A stretch of 64,000 nucleotides of DNA. Origin: Candidatus Hydrogenedentota bacterium. GTDB taxonomy: Bacteria; Hydrogenedentota; Hydrogenedentia; Hydrogenedentales; SLHB01. The notes under the pieces were generated by a model. The model was given only the letters and a program-made list of their open reading frames with translations, ran no database searches and was not told where the DNA came from. A program made the position numbers and the translations under genes. This document shows, one piece after another, positions 9,868 to 19,201 of this stretch (position 1 is its first letter; every line of letters starts with the position of its first letter). The DNA lies in the NCBI GenBank assembly GCA_029552745.1, contig JAKPDK010000158.1, positions 124,001-188,000 of the forward strand, written 5' to 3'.

Positions 9868-10723
9868 CCCTTCGCAGCAACGTACCTTGATAGTTCACTT
9901 CGGGGGTATAGGCGACTTCTTGCTCACCTGCCCCACCCTGGCGCTCTTGGCTCGTTCTCGTCGGATAACGCTCGTTGGCAAAAAGGAACGATTAAATCTC
10001 GGTGTACTTGCGGGTATTGCCGAGAGCGCCATCGATTGGAATGCCCTGCCTTTCGACACACTGTTTTCGGATCCTGCGCCGTGCCTTCAGCCGTTCATAC
10101 AGCCCTTCGATGAAGCAATCCTATGGATGAAAGATAGTGACACCGCCGCCGAAAACCTTCAACGTCTGGGAGTCTTGTCTGTAAAGTCGTTCCCCGGTCT
10201 TCCACCCGAAGAATGGAACCAACATGCGTCCTTGTATTATGCGCAATGCCTGGGCTTCGAGGAGGTGCCGCCAAATGATTGGAAAATCAACCCATCCCCT
10301 CTCCCACACGCCGCCATCCTACACCCCGGTAGTGGCAATCCCAAGAAGAACTGGCCATTGGAAAACTTTCTTGATGTTGCGCATTATCTCGAAAACAGAG
10401 GCTTAAACATATGGTGGACTCGTGGTCCTGCGGAGACAGATCTCGTCCTGCCGGACAACCTTTCCACGCTCGAAGATATCTCGCTGTGCGAATTGGCGCG
10501 ATGTTTGGCAGGCGCCGTTGTCTATGTGGGAAACGACAGTGGAATTAGTCATCTCGCTGCCGCCGTGCGTTGCCCAACCATCGCCGTTTTCGGTCCCACC
10601 GATCCCAAGGTATGGGCGCCACGCGGACAACGGGTAACTGTGTTGAAGGGAAACCCCTGGCCTGCACGGGAAGAGGTACTCCGCTCGTTAGACAAGATAC
10701 TTGCCCTGTCAAGAATCGATTGA
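9860..10723 (+). CDS. Glycosyltransferase family 9 (heptosyltransferase-like)
   Basis: A 287-residue GT-B enzyme of the ADP-heptose:LPS heptosyltransferase family. The N-terminus has LIVHFGGIGDFLLTCPTL, the GT9 start motif (normally GDxxLxTP), and the C-terminal half has VYVGNDSGISHLAAAVRCPTIAVFGPTDPKVW, the nucleotide-sugar-binding region. It is shorter than WaaC/WaaF (about 330-350). The start was set at ATG 9860, overlapping the upstream stop by eight bases; in-frame ATGs at 9812 and 9833 would only add residues inside the upstream gene. Expected role: adding a heptose or similar sugar to the LPS core on the cytoplasmic side. The exact sugar is inference. Confidence 0.85.
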   Translation: MNNPSQQRTLIVHFGGIGDFLLTCPTLALLARSRRITLVGKKERLNLGVLAGIAESAIDWNALPFDTLFSDPAPCLQPFIQPFDEAILWMKDSDTAAENLQRLGVLSVKSFPGLPPEEWNQHASLYYAQCLGFEEVPPNDWKINPSPLPHAAILHPGSGNPKKNWPLENFLDVAHYLENRGLNIWWTRGPAETDLVLPDNLSTLEDISLCELARCLAGAVVYVGNDSGISHLAAAVRCPTIAVFGPTDPKVWAPRGQRVTVLKGNPWPAREEVLRSLDKILALSRID

Positions 10724-10773
10724 GCCTCTCGCCAAAGATTGGTAGGATTAACCTCATCCTAGAAAGGTATATT

Positions 10774-11832
10774 ATGAAAGCAGGTATCATCGGTTACGCC
10801 CGCTCGGGCAAAACTACCATTTTCAACGCCATCACGGGCTCTCACGCAGAAGTAGGTGCGTTTGGCAGTCGAGACGCCAACGTGGCGGTACTCAAAGTGC
10901 CGGACGTACGTCTCGACCGTTTAGCAGAGATCTACAAACCCAAAAAAGTCACCTTTGCAGAATTTCAGTTCGTCGACATCGCACCAAGCGACACATCAGT
11001 CCAAGACAAGGCGCTAAGCGATGCCGCACTACGCTTGCTTCGCAACGTGGATGCCCTGGTTCATGTGGTTCGGGCTTTTGCGAACGAAAACGTGCCGCAC
11101 CCTTTAGGTTCCATCGATCCGATTCGAGACTGTCGACTCCTCGAAGAGGAACTTCAACTATTGGATCTGATCGTGATCGAAAAACGGCTGGAACGTTTGG
11201 AAAAAGAAAACCGCAAGGACGCTCATTATCAATTACTCAGTCGCTGCAAAGAGCATATCGAATCGGGTGCGTCGCTCCGTTCGTTGGCGTTAGCTCCGCA
11301 TGAAGAAAAAGAACTTGCTGGATACGGTTTCTTGTCTCAAAAACCGTTGCTTGTGCTGGGTAATTATGGCGAAGAATCCATCGGTAAGACAGACCCTGCC
11401 GGTTTGGCAACGTATGCCGCTGATACCCATAACCCCGTAGTCGACCTCTGTGGCGCTATGGAACTTGAGGTTGCAAGGCTGCCCGAACAAGAACGCGCCG
11501 CTTTCAGAAACGAACTGGGACTCGGGGAAGAGTCGCGCATCCGTTTCCTGCAAGCCGCCTATGAGTTGTTGGGACTAATAAGCTTCTTGACCGCCGGCGA
11601 ACCGGAGGTCCGTGCATGGACCATTCGCAAAGGCACACGCGCTGTGGACGCCGCAGGTGAAATCCACAGCGACATTCAAAGAGGCTTCATTCGTGCCGAA
11701 GTAATCGCCTATGATGACTTTATATCCGCGGGTTCCATGCATAAAGCGAAAGAACTGGGCCTCGTCCGCCTGGAAGGAAAGGATTATATCGTTAAAGACG
11801 GCGACATTATCCTTTTCCGGTTCAATGTCTAA
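10774..11832 (+). CDS. Divergent YchF-like (Obg-family) GTPase/ATPase
   Basis: A 352-residue relative of YchF. The P-loop is GYARSGKTT (residues 7-15), the G4 motif is LGNYGEE (NxxE, as in the ATP-preferring YchF) and the C-terminal 80 residues are a clear TGS/DUF933 domain: RAWTIRKGTRA, DIQRGFIRAEVI and LEGKDYIVKDGDIILFRFNV-like ending. What is odd is the switch II region: where YchF has DIAGLVxGAxxGEGLGN, this protein has VDIAPSDTSVQD, so the G3 DxxG glycine and the following Gly-rich loop are gone. Nucleotide hydrolysis is thus doubtful or differently organised. ATG at 10774 is chosen because the P-loop follows after five residues, as in YchF; the open frame reaches back to 10570 inside the previous gene. 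Role uncertain; family members touch ribosomes and stress responses. Confidence 0.8.
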   Translation: MKAGIIGYARSGKTTIFNAITGSHAEVGAFGSRDANVAVLKVPDVRLDRLAEIYKPKKVTFAEFQFVDIAPSDTSVQDKALSDAALRLLRNVDALVHVVRAFANENVPHPLGSIDPIRDCRLLEEELQLLDLIVIEKRLERLEKENRKDAHYQLLSRCKEHIESGASLRSLALAPHEEKELAGYGFLSQKPLLVLGNYGEESIGKTDPAGLATYAADTHNPVVDLCGAMELEVARLPEQERAAFRNELGLGEESRIRFLQAAYELLGLISFLTAGEPEVRAWTIRKGTRAVDAAGEIHSDIQRGFIRAEVIAYDDFISAGSMHKAKELGLVRLEGKDYIVKDGDIILFRFNV

Positions 11833-11859
11833 CAAGAGGCTTACCCTAGGAGACGGTCT

Positions 11860-12912
11860 GTGAATTTGTCGCGGTGCAAACAGAGGTTGAAAGCTCTATT
11901 AGCTGTTTGCTCCCGACCGGGGCGAATCCTGATTCTCATGCAAAACAATCCCGACCCAGACGCCATTTCATCCGCCGCCGCGGTTCAAGAAATAGCGCGG
12001 ATCTTGTTAAAAAAACGGGCTATCATAGGACACGGTGGCATATTCGGACGCGCGGAAAATCGAGCCATGGTTCAACAACTTCATATCAAAACCCGCCAAA
12101 TCGGACATACGGATTTGGAACGGTTCCGCATCATCTGTCTCGTTGATACCCAACCTTATTCGGGCAACAACGTGTTGTTTCACGGACAACGTGCGGACAT
12201 TGTCATTGACCATCATGAAAAAACAAACCGTCTGCCATGGAACGCCGAAGTTTCAGACATACGCCCCCACTACGGCGCAACATCAACCATACTTTACGAG
12301 TATCTGCGGGCTGCAAACATACGAATTTCCCAACGACTGGCGACCGCCCTGTACTATGGCATTCAGTCGGACACTTCCGAGCTTGGAAGAAAGGCTTCCA
12401 AAGCCGACATCGAGGCGTTTCAAGAATTGACATCTCTGGCTGACCTGCGACGGCTGGCGCGAATTCGCCGGGCTCCCGTGCCACCAGCCTACTTTGGTAT
12501 GCTTCACGAAGCTTTGTCGAACGCGGTGTTGGCGGGTCACACCGTTATCACATTTTTAGCTCAGTGTACCAATCCGGATATGGTGGCCGAAATGGCCGAA
12601 ATGATGCTCCGCTTACAGGGCGTTGACACGTCCGTAGGTTATGGTGTCTGCAAGAACACACTTCATATCTCTGCACGTGCACCCCACGAAAGAGGAAATC
12701 TGGCAAAACAAATGAAACGGGTTACCGCGGGAATCGGAACTGGGGGAGGTCACCGGAGCATGGCAGGAGGTCAAGTTCCCATTACCGACGACAAAGCCGA
12801 CCTCCTCCTCGCACACGTACGAGAACGCATCTTAAGGTATCTTGCCGGAAACAAACCTGCACACCCCCTACTTATCCCCGAGCCTTTGCCTGAAAAACAC
12901 GAGACGTCTTAA
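11860..12912 (+). CDS. DHH/DHHA1 phosphoesterase (NrnA-like)
   Basis: A 350-residue DHH-superfamily hydrolase. The metal-binding motifs are visible: NPDPDAISSA near residues 30-39 (motif I), LVDTQPY near 91 (motif II), VIDHHEKTN near 111 (the DHH motif itself) and GIQSDTSEL near 167. The DHHA1 substrate-binding domain ends with GGGHRSMAGGQV near 294-305. NrnA-type members degrade nanoRNAs and 3'-phosphoadenosine 5'-phosphate; others cleave cyclic dinucleotides. GTG start at 11860 is supported by a TAGGAGA ribosome-binding site. It follows the YchF-like gene by 27 bases. A cysC gene lies 7 kb away, so PAP removal is possible but not shown. Confidence 0.85.
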   Translation: MNLSRCKQRLKALLAVCSRPGRILILMQNNPDPDAISSAAAVQEIARILLKKRAIIGHGGIFGRAENRAMVQQLHIKTRQIGHTDLERFRIICLVDTQPYSGNNVLFHGQRADIVIDHHEKTNRLPWNAEVSDIRPHYGATSTILYEYLRAANIRISQRLATALYYGIQSDTSELGRKASKADIEAFQELTSLADLRRLARIRRAPVPPAYFGMLHEALSNAVLAGHTVITFLAQCTNPDMVAEMAEMMLRLQGVDTSVGYGVCKNTLHISARAPHERGNLAKQMKRVTAGIGTGGGHRSMAGGQVPITDDKADLLLAHVRERILRYLAGNKPAHPLLIPEPLPEKHETS

Positions 12913-12930
12913 GGACGAATCCACTCTACA

Positions 12931-15492
12931 TCACGCCCACGCTATCAGTGCAGTCTCATGTTTCTCCGCAAGGTCAGGATGATTGGGGATCACGCGCACG
13001 GTAAAACCTTGTTGACCCGTTCGGTCGCACACAATAGCACCTTCAAATTTGTAGAGACCGTCCGACTCCTTGCCGGCACAAGTCATTTCCAAGGCTTTTC
13101 CGTTGCTGATACGACCGTACGGGTCCAAATCGCCGTAGTAGATTTCCACGGTGACATCTTGATCTGTGAGATCTGCCAAAGCGAGCCACGCTTGAACAGG
13201 AAGACTCGCCCCAAAAGGTAGCCCTTCTGTCGGGCCCGAAGTCACACGCGTAATCCGGACATCGTGCCAACAATTCCGCACCTTTTTCTTCCAATTCGCC
13301 AACGCCAACGCGCGGGCACGTTTATCGGCATGGAACAGATTCCGCCGCACGGTGCACGGGATATAAAAACGTCGGGAGTATTCGGTCACCATTCGATGCG
13401 TGTTGAACACCGGACATATCGTCTTGATGGAAGTCTTCATCATCTGAATCCAGCGTCGCGGCAATCCGTCCCTTCCGCGATCATAAAAGCGCGGCACTAT
13501 CTCTCCTTCAAGCAGTTCATAGAGCGCTTTGCTCTCTACCTGGTCCTGTTCATCCGGATTGGCATACGTTTCGCCGCGCCCAATACTCCAACCATTTTCG
13601 CCCAACAATTCCGCTTCACACCACCACCCATCCGGTATGCTGATATTTAACCCGCCGTTTGCGGCAACCTTCATGCCGCTCGTGCCACTGGCTTCCAAAG
13701 GACGACGCGGTGTATTCAGCCAACAATCCACCCCCTGTACCATGTACCGCGCGACGTTGATGTCATAGTCCTCAATAAAAACCATACGGTTGCGCATATT
13801 GTACTCACGAATGAAGTGGATGATTCGGCGGATGATGTCCTTTGCCTGCTGATCCGCAGGATGAGCTTTGCCCGCAATGATCATCTGAACAGGCTTGTGC
13901 GGATCAGACAAAATCCGGACAAAACGGTCGGGATCCATTAACAAAAGATGTGCCCGTTTGTACGTCGCAAAACGACGCGCAAAACCAATCGTCAGTATCT
14001 CGGGGTCGAGCACCTCCGCTGCCGCCTGGATTTCAGATTGCGGAGAACCACGCTCTTGCAATTGTGCGATAAGACGCCGCCGAGCAAAATTTACGAGGCG
14101 TTCTCGGCGCCGCTCATGGGTACGCCACAATTCCGGATCGGGGATCGTATCGATTCCCGCCCAGACTTCGGGGTCGGCAGGATTCCGCACCCATGCCGGT
14201 CCCAGATACCTGTCGTAGAGGCCTGCCAGGTCTCGTGACACCCAAAACCGCGTATGTACCCCGTTCGTGATCGATGTAATCGGCACTTCATCGACCGGAA
14301 TGTCTTTCCAGGTGCGCGCCCACATACTGCGCGCCACTTCTCCGTGGAGTTTGCTAACGCCGTTCGAAGCCGCAGACAACTTTAGCGCTAAGACCGTCAT
14401 ACAGAAAGGTTCCCGCGGATCTTTCGGGTTCTGCCTTCCTAAGGCCAGCAGGTCATCCATCGTCATCCCTACGTCTTCGCAATATTTCTTGAAGTAGTAC
14501 GCAACCATATCGGGATGAAACATGTCATTACCCGCTGGCACGGGTGTATGGGTCGTGAAAACACTGCCAGCTTTCACGGCTTCGATAGCATGTTCCACAC
14601 TCAATTTCTCTTCTTTAACAAGCACCCGAATCCGCTCTAAGGTAAGGAAAGCAGAATGTCCCTCGTTCATGTGATATACGGAAGGCTTGATGTCCAACGC
14701 ACGGAGAAGTTGTACGCCCCCCATGCCCAAAAGAATTTCCTGACGAATACGCATATCCAGGTCACCGCCGTATAAACGCGCCGTGATCTCTCTGTCATCG
14801 GGCTCTGGATTACCTTCAAAGTCACAATCGAGAAGATACAACGGAACCCGCCCCACATGAACCACCCATACTCGCGCCTTCACTTGGCGTTCGGGGTAAT
14901 CTACCGAAATCACCAATTGTTTGCCGTCCGTTTTGCGTACTGGCTGCACCGCCATGTTGTAAAAGTCATTGCGCGGATAGCGTTCCTGTTGCCATCCGTC
15001 CGCATTCAGATACTGGGTGTGATACCCTTCGCGGTACAGCAAACCGATACCCACCAAGGGCAACCCCAGGTCGCTCGCCGACTTTAGGTGATCACCGGCT
15101 AATAACCCCAATCCACCCGAGTAGATTGATAAAGATTCATGGATGCCGAACTCCGCAGATAAATATGCAATCATGAGTCCCGGAGGAGTTTCCGGATGCT
15201 TCTCATACCATGTCGGGGAACTTAAATACTCTTGTTTGCGTCGGGCAACTCGCTCGAGATGCGCCAGAAAACTGTCATCTTGTGCCAGTTCCTCCAATCG
15301 CGCTTGTTCCACCCTTCCCAACATCAACACGGGGTTCTGGTTGGTCTTCACCCACAAATCCCGATCGATACGGAAAAAAAGATCGATAGCCTCAGGGTCC
15401 CAACACCAACAATAATTCAGCGCAATGTCCATCAACCCCGCGATGGGATCCGGCAGTTTGGGAACAACCGTGAACTTGGAAATACTAGGCAT
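12931..15492 (-). CDS. glgP: Alpha-glucan (glycogen) phosphorylase
   Basis: An 853-residue GT35 phosphorylase that releases glucose-1-phosphate from glycogen or maltodextrin. The N-terminal 100 residues match DUF3417 (ALNYCWCWDPEAIDLF), which marks the short 'alpha-glucan family phosphorylase' group rather than the classic E. coli GlgP. YLSAEFGIHESLSIYSGGLGLLAGDH appears near 109-135 and the PLP-binding lysine sits in GTSGMKVAANGG near residue 607. The ATG at 15492 follows a GGAGAAACACG ribosome-binding site. The gene ends 18 bases from the convergent DHH gene. Upstream, 65 bases away on the same strand, is ftsA. glgC, the synthesis enzyme, is 23 kb away, so the cell can both make and use glycogen. 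Confidence 0.95.
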   Translation of the reverse strand: MPSISKFTVVPKLPDPIAGLMDIALNYCWCWDPEAIDLFFRIDRDLWVKTNQNPVLMLGRVEQARLEELAQDDSFLAHLERVARRKQEYLSSPTWYEKHPETPPGLMIAYLSAEFGIHESLSIYSGGLGLLAGDHLKSASDLGLPLVGIGLLYREGYHTQYLNADGWQQERYPRNDFYNMAVQPVRKTDGKQLVISVDYPERQVKARVWVVHVGRVPLYLLDCDFEGNPEPDDREITARLYGGDLDMRIRQEILLGMGGVQLLRALDIKPSVYHMNEGHSAFLTLERIRVLVKEEKLSVEHAIEAVKAGSVFTTHTPVPAGNDMFHPDMVAYYFKKYCEDVGMTMDDLLALGRQNPKDPREPFCMTVLALKLSAASNGVSKLHGEVARSMWARTWKDIPVDEVPITSITNGVHTRFWVSRDLAGLYDRYLGPAWVRNPADPEVWAGIDTIPDPELWRTHERRRERLVNFARRRLIAQLQERGSPQSEIQAAAEVLDPEILTIGFARRFATYKRAHLLLMDPDRFVRILSDPHKPVQMIIAGKAHPADQQAKDIIRRIIHFIREYNMRNRMVFIEDYDINVARYMVQGVDCWLNTPRRPLEASGTSGMKVAANGGLNISIPDGWWCEAELLGENGWSIGRGETYANPDEQDQVESKALYELLEGEIVPRFYDRGRDGLPRRWIQMMKTSIKTICPVFNTHRMVTEYSRRFYIPCTVRRNLFHADKRARALALANWKKKVRNCWHDVRITRVTSGPTEGLPFGASLPVQAWLALADLTDQDVTVEIYYGDLDPYGRISNGKALEMTCAGKESDGLYKFEGAIVCDRTGQQGFTVRVIPNHPDLAEKHETALIAWA

Positions 15493-15557
15493 CGTGTTTC
15501 TCCTTCACCCTCCAATTCGCTAAATTATAGGCAATGAACTCGGATAAAGCGAATTCA

Positions 15558-16841
15558 TCAGAAAAAGTACTTCCGAAGAAATTTACCTACCCGACGCACC
15601 ACCGAACCGGCACCTCCCCGAGGATCCAAGTGCCCATTTCTCGCGGCTTGCCTATATTGAAAGCCATGTATTAGCAAACCCACCGCTGCCGAAAATTCAG
15701 GCGACTGCACCGGATGCGGCAACACATCTACCGCCCGAGGAAAACCCACACGACACGGCGTACGAAAGATCGCTTCTCCCAAAGCAACGTAATTCTTGAT
15801 GACACTTGCCCCCCCGGTAAGTACCACCCCCCGAACCAAATTCCGCATCATGTCGCGCGCATTCAAAAACTGCTTGATCTTCGTCATCAGTTCTTTTGCA
15901 CGTTCAAAGATAATCTCGTCCAACATGGACCGATCCACGATGCTGGGCACCCCGGGCACAGACGTCTTTAGCTTGATTTGCGGTGTCTTATCGCCCGATG
16001 ACGGGGAGAAAGAAGCGGCTTCTTCGTCCAATTCCGAGCGCACAAACTCGTCGGATATGCCGTATTCCAAAACAAGTTCGTCGGCTTCGTCGAAAGATAT
16101 ATGTAGGCCGGCAGCCACATCCCGCGTGATGTGATAACCACCCCAATCAAAACACTGCGACCCTAAAATTCGCAGGTCCTTATAAACCGCTATCCCTGTT
16201 GTGCTCCGTCCCATGTCTACTACGGCAACCCCAAGCTCCATATCCTCCGGAGTCAAGCACCCCAGGCCGGCAGCAAGCGGAAGAAACACCATATCTTCCA
16301 GTTCGCGGTTTTGAGACTCCACACATTGGAAGATATTCTCCTCGATAATCATCGGCAATCGAGCAAAGTGAATTCGTGTTTTCAGAACCTCCCCACGAAT
16401 GCCGAGAGGATTCAGAACACGAAGGTTATCAACGTACCATTCTTGTGCGGTCAAGGAGGAATTGACGCGTTTTCCTGGCGCCAAAATGTCACGGGATGCG
16501 ATATCGCGCGCCTCCGCCATGTGTTCCAGGTCTACCATGCCGCGATCGATCTCAACTTTACCTTCGCGGATAAACGTTTCCACGTTCTTCCCGTTTACTC
16601 CACAGAAAAGAGAAGGAACCCGGACACGCGCTTCTCGTTCCGCCGCTGCAAGCGCCTTACCCAACGCAGCCTGCGCCGCATTACGGTCCTGAATCACCCC
16701 CTGAGAGACACATCCCTGCGACGGCACCACCCCGTGCCCCAAAACCTGCGTGGCACCCGAAGCATCCCGGTGACCGATGAGCACGCGGATCGCTCGGGAA
16801 CCAAAATCAACCACCCCGACAATATCACCCCTTCTTCGCAA
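15558..16841 (-). CDS. ftsA: Cell division protein FtsA-like actin homologue
   Basis: A 427-residue member of the FtsA/MreB/Hsp70 ATPase fold. The phosphate 1 loop is GVVDFGSRAIRVLIG (about residues 8-22), the phosphate 2 loop is AVVDMGRSTTGIAVY (about 210) and the adenosine loop is VVLTGGASVIKNY (about 339-351). The last 16 residues (VVRRVGKFLRKYFF) form a basic amphipathic helix like the FtsA membrane-targeting sequence that tethers FtsZ to the membrane. No ftsQ or ftsZ is adjacent, which is unusual. The start is TTG at 16841, the only usable start after the upstream stop; GACGAGG precedes it. It lies 23 bases behind the coiled-coil gene and is probably in the same operon. Confidence 0.85.
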   Translation of the reverse strand: MRRRGDIVGVVDFGSRAIRVLIGHRDASGATQVLGHGVVPSQGCVSQGVIQDRNAAQAALGKALAAAEREARVRVPSLFCGVNGKNVETFIREGKVEIDRGMVDLEHMAEARDIASRDILAPGKRVNSSLTAQEWYVDNLRVLNPLGIRGEVLKTRIHFARLPMIIEENIFQCVESQNRELEDMVFLPLAAGLGCLTPEDMELGVAVVDMGRSTTGIAVYKDLRILGSQCFDWGGYHITRDVAAGLHISFDEADELVLEYGISDEFVRSELDEEAASFSPSSGDKTPQIKLKTSVPGVPSIVDRSMLDEIIFERAKELMTKIKQFLNARDMMRNLVRGVVLTGGASVIKNYVALGEAIFRTPCRVGFPRAVDVLPHPVQSPEFSAAVGLLIHGFQYRQAARNGHLDPRGGAGSVVRRVGKFLRKYFF

Positions 16842-16864
16842 ACCTCGTCTCGCTCCCTGTATTT

Positions 16865-19108
16865 CTAGAACAGGAGATCGTTTCCTGTTTCAATCTCTGT
16901 GGATTCCGTATTTCCTATTTGTGCGATCGTTTCTCGAATTTCCTCCAACGAAATTCGCCGACGATTCAAAACCTCGCGGGTTTTTTCCAACAAGGCGTCG
17001 TCCTCTAATCTCTTCCTCTCTAGCGTTTTCACCTGCTGACGCGCCTCTTCCAAGCGGGAACGCGCGTCCATCTCTTCTTGACGGCGCAATCCCAGGTGTT
17101 GCTCCACTGTCGAGGCTTCCGATCTCGCCTCCCTCAGTTCCGACTCGGCTTGCGCCTTTCTTCTCAACGCCTCGTTACGCTGTGCTTCTAGCGCACGGAT
17201 CTTTTCCTCAATCTCTTCAATCTCTTTCTGAATCCCTGTCACGGATTGAGATATGTGCTCCGCACGTTCTTGAACTGAGTTCCATTCGTTCGCAGCGCCC
17301 GCTACACGTTGTTCCGCTTCAGCAACAGCTTGCTCCGCTATTTGCACCTTGCGGCGCGCTTGTTCCGCTTCGGCAACGTCTTTTTTCAGCCGCTCTTCCG
17401 CGCGCGCGACAAGACCCTCTGCCTCTTTCACTTGGGCAGCCGCTAACCGCAACGCGGCTTCCAGCGCCAAACGTTTCGCTTGTGCTACATTACCATTGGC
17501 AAAGGCTTGCTGCGCCGTCGCCAACAAAGACTCCGGCGTGTCTTCTGCCTGTAGCTCCCCACGATCCTCCCTGGTTCCTTCGCCACGCTCCAAAGATGAC
17601 GACTCTAGACTGGGGGCAAGCTCCTCGACGGCTGGCTCCGAGACACCCCCTCCTGCAGAAAAATCCGGTTCCGACTCTGCCACCTCGACCACCGGCACTG
17701 CCGTCTCCTGTTTGAGCTCCGATGAAGTTACCTCCGCGACTACTTCGCCTTCTTGTTGATCTTCGATTGTAGCCGCGTAAGTCGCCACAAAATCATCGTA
17801 CTCTTTCAGCCAAGTGGTGATAGACTCTGAGCCCGCAGGTCCTCCCGAGGATTCTCCATATAAACCACAAAAGGCATATGCAAGATCGAAAAAGCGATCG
17901 TCCGCTTCAAGCTCGCGATTGGCAATCCCCTTCACAATGTCCACCATACGGTCACACGGCGCTATCAGGGCGTCCCAATATCGTGCATGTGCCAATTTTC
18001 GTAAGGAATTCAAATCTTCCTCGAGCCTTTGCGCCAAATCTTCGACATCCCCAGACGGGTTCTCCGCCAACTGAGCCAAATCATCACAAAACCCGTCCAA
18101 AACAGCTGCTACATCGTCCGGCACGCCACGCCGACCGCTCACCTCGCGGTCGGGCTGTTCGGTTCCCACAGCGGCGGTGCTTGACAAATCCACTGTTCCG
18201 CTGACAGCGCCTGACACCTCTTCCAGGTCAACTCGTTCGGCACCGCCGGACAAGTTTTCGATCAACGATTCCACCGCGCGGTCCAGTTCGTCCAAATCCC
18301 CCACAACTTCCGCAATATCTTCCTTTTCTTCGCCAACCTCTTCATGGGACACTGCCGCGGCGTGATCATACGACCGATCTGGATAGGAATCCGCCGATGC
18401 AACCGCCGCGATGTCTAGCTCCTGCCCCAAAGGACTGACACCCACAACATCTTCATCAAAAGACTGCTCTTCGCTCGGCGCAACTTGAGCACGAGGTGCT
18501 TCGGTTGCCCGCGGTTCCTCTTCATCGGTAACCAGTGGAATTCCCGCTTCCTCTAGTTCACGAAGAGCCCGCTCATACCGCTGACGCCATTTTTCAACAA
18601 CCCCGGGGCGAATACGCCCGACGATCAGGTCGCCAACCATCAAGCACAAGAGTTCATTACTGTCCCCCAAGAAACTTGCGGCTTGATTTGCCCGTCCGGC
18701 GTCTTCGTAACTCTGTAAAATACGCGCGGTCTCGGTCAGCGCGTTCACCAGTTCCCGCCACCCTTGCTCCAGGGCAATTTCAACAGCTGCGATCAGATGG
18801 CTCATGCACTCCTCAGCCCACATTTCTTGGGGTTGTCCTTCACGAGCACGCGCAACCTGCCGCTGAAAACGCCCCAACGCCGTCAGTAACCGCTGGGTAG
18901 GATCGATCGGATAGCTGCCTTCAGGAGCATCATAGGCCGGCGCTTCCGACGCCTCCTCGACATCCAGGTCTTCAGGTTGGTTTCCAGATAATAAGGCATC
19001 TCGTTCTTCAGACGCTACGGGATTGAACTCCGTCTCGTTTTCGTTGCCGGTGCTTTTTGTGTGCTTTTTCCACGAGAATGGATTGCGTGACCGTCTACCG
19101 AACCGCAT
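16865..19108 (-). CDS. Large acidic coiled-coil protein, unknown function
   Basis: I do not recognise a named family. The 747-residue product begins with a basic stretch (MRFGRRSRNPFSWKK), then is acidic and low-complexity. Residues about 60-200 are helical and contain several Trp; about 320-440 form another helical segment; a Ser/Glu/Val-rich linker follows; residues about 510-720 are a continuous coiled coil rich in Glu, Ala, Arg and Gln. There is no signal peptide or membrane segment, so it is probably cytoplasmic. The ATG at 19108 is preferred: it has a GAGGGA ribosome-binding site, whereas the TTG at 19162 that opens the frame lies inside the promoter. Directly downstream is ftsA (23-base gap), so a role with the FtsA filament or in cell shape is a reasonable guess from context only. 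Confidence 0.75.
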   Translation of the reverse strand: MRFGRRSRNPFSWKKHTKSTGNENETEFNPVASEERDALLSGNQPEDLDVEEASEAPAYDAPEGSYPIDPTQRLLTALGRFQRQVARAREGQPQEMWAEECMSHLIAAVEIALEQGWRELVNALTETARILQSYEDAGRANQAASFLGDSNELLCLMVGDLIVGRIRPGVVEKWRQRYERALRELEEAGIPLVTDEEEPRATEAPRAQVAPSEEQSFDEDVVGVSPLGQELDIAAVASADSYPDRSYDHAAAVSHEEVGEEKEDIAEVVGDLDELDRAVESLIENLSGGAERVDLEEVSGAVSGTVDLSSTAAVGTEQPDREVSGRRGVPDDVAAVLDGFCDDLAQLAENPSGDVEDLAQRLEEDLNSLRKLAHARYWDALIAPCDRMVDIVKGIANRELEADDRFFDLAYAFCGLYGESSGGPAGSESITTWLKEYDDFVATYAATIEDQQEGEVVAEVTSSELKQETAVPVVEVAESEPDFSAGGGVSEPAVEELAPSLESSSLERGEGTREDRGELQAEDTPESLLATAQQAFANGNVAQAKRLALEAALRLAAAQVKEAEGLVARAEERLKKDVAEAEQARRKVQIAEQAVAEAEQRVAGAANEWNSVQERAEHISQSVTGIQKEIEEIEEKIRALEAQRNEALRRKAQAESELREARSEASTVEQHLGLRRQEEMDARSRLEEARQQVKTLERKRLEDDALLEKTREVLNRRRISLEEIRETIAQIGNTESTEIETGNDLLF

Positions 19109-19133
19109 GGCACATCCCTCGATTTTTCGACTC

Positions 19134-19172
19134 ATTGTAGCACAATATATTGTGTTACGCAATATATTGTGT
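19134..19172 (-). promoter_or_regulatory. Promoter overlapped by two palindromes (NrdR-box-like)
   Basis: Read on the minus strand, TTGCGT (19162-19157) and TACAAT (19139-19134) are 17 bases apart and the -10 is preceded by TGC, a plausible sigma-70 promoter about 20 bases before the coiled-coil gene. Two near-identical 16-bp palindromes cover it: GCACAATATATTGTGT at 19140-19155 fills the spacer and ACGCAATATATTGTGT at 19157-19172 covers the -35. Their centres are 17 bp apart. The sequence resembles the NrdR box (ACAC-A-TATAT-GTGT type), but NrdR boxes usually have wider spacing and no nrd gene is near. A repressor binding here would block the promoter. Confidence 0.6.
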
Positions 19173-19201
19173 ATAAGTTTCTAAAAACACGCTAAATAGT
19201 G

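Noticed and set aside
16777-17715. 312-residue plus-strand frame opposite the coiled-coil gene
   Set aside because: Its Ser/Pro/Leu-rich content is the antisense shadow of a Glu/Ala/Arg-rich coiled coil; the minus strand has a start, ribosome-binding site and promoter.
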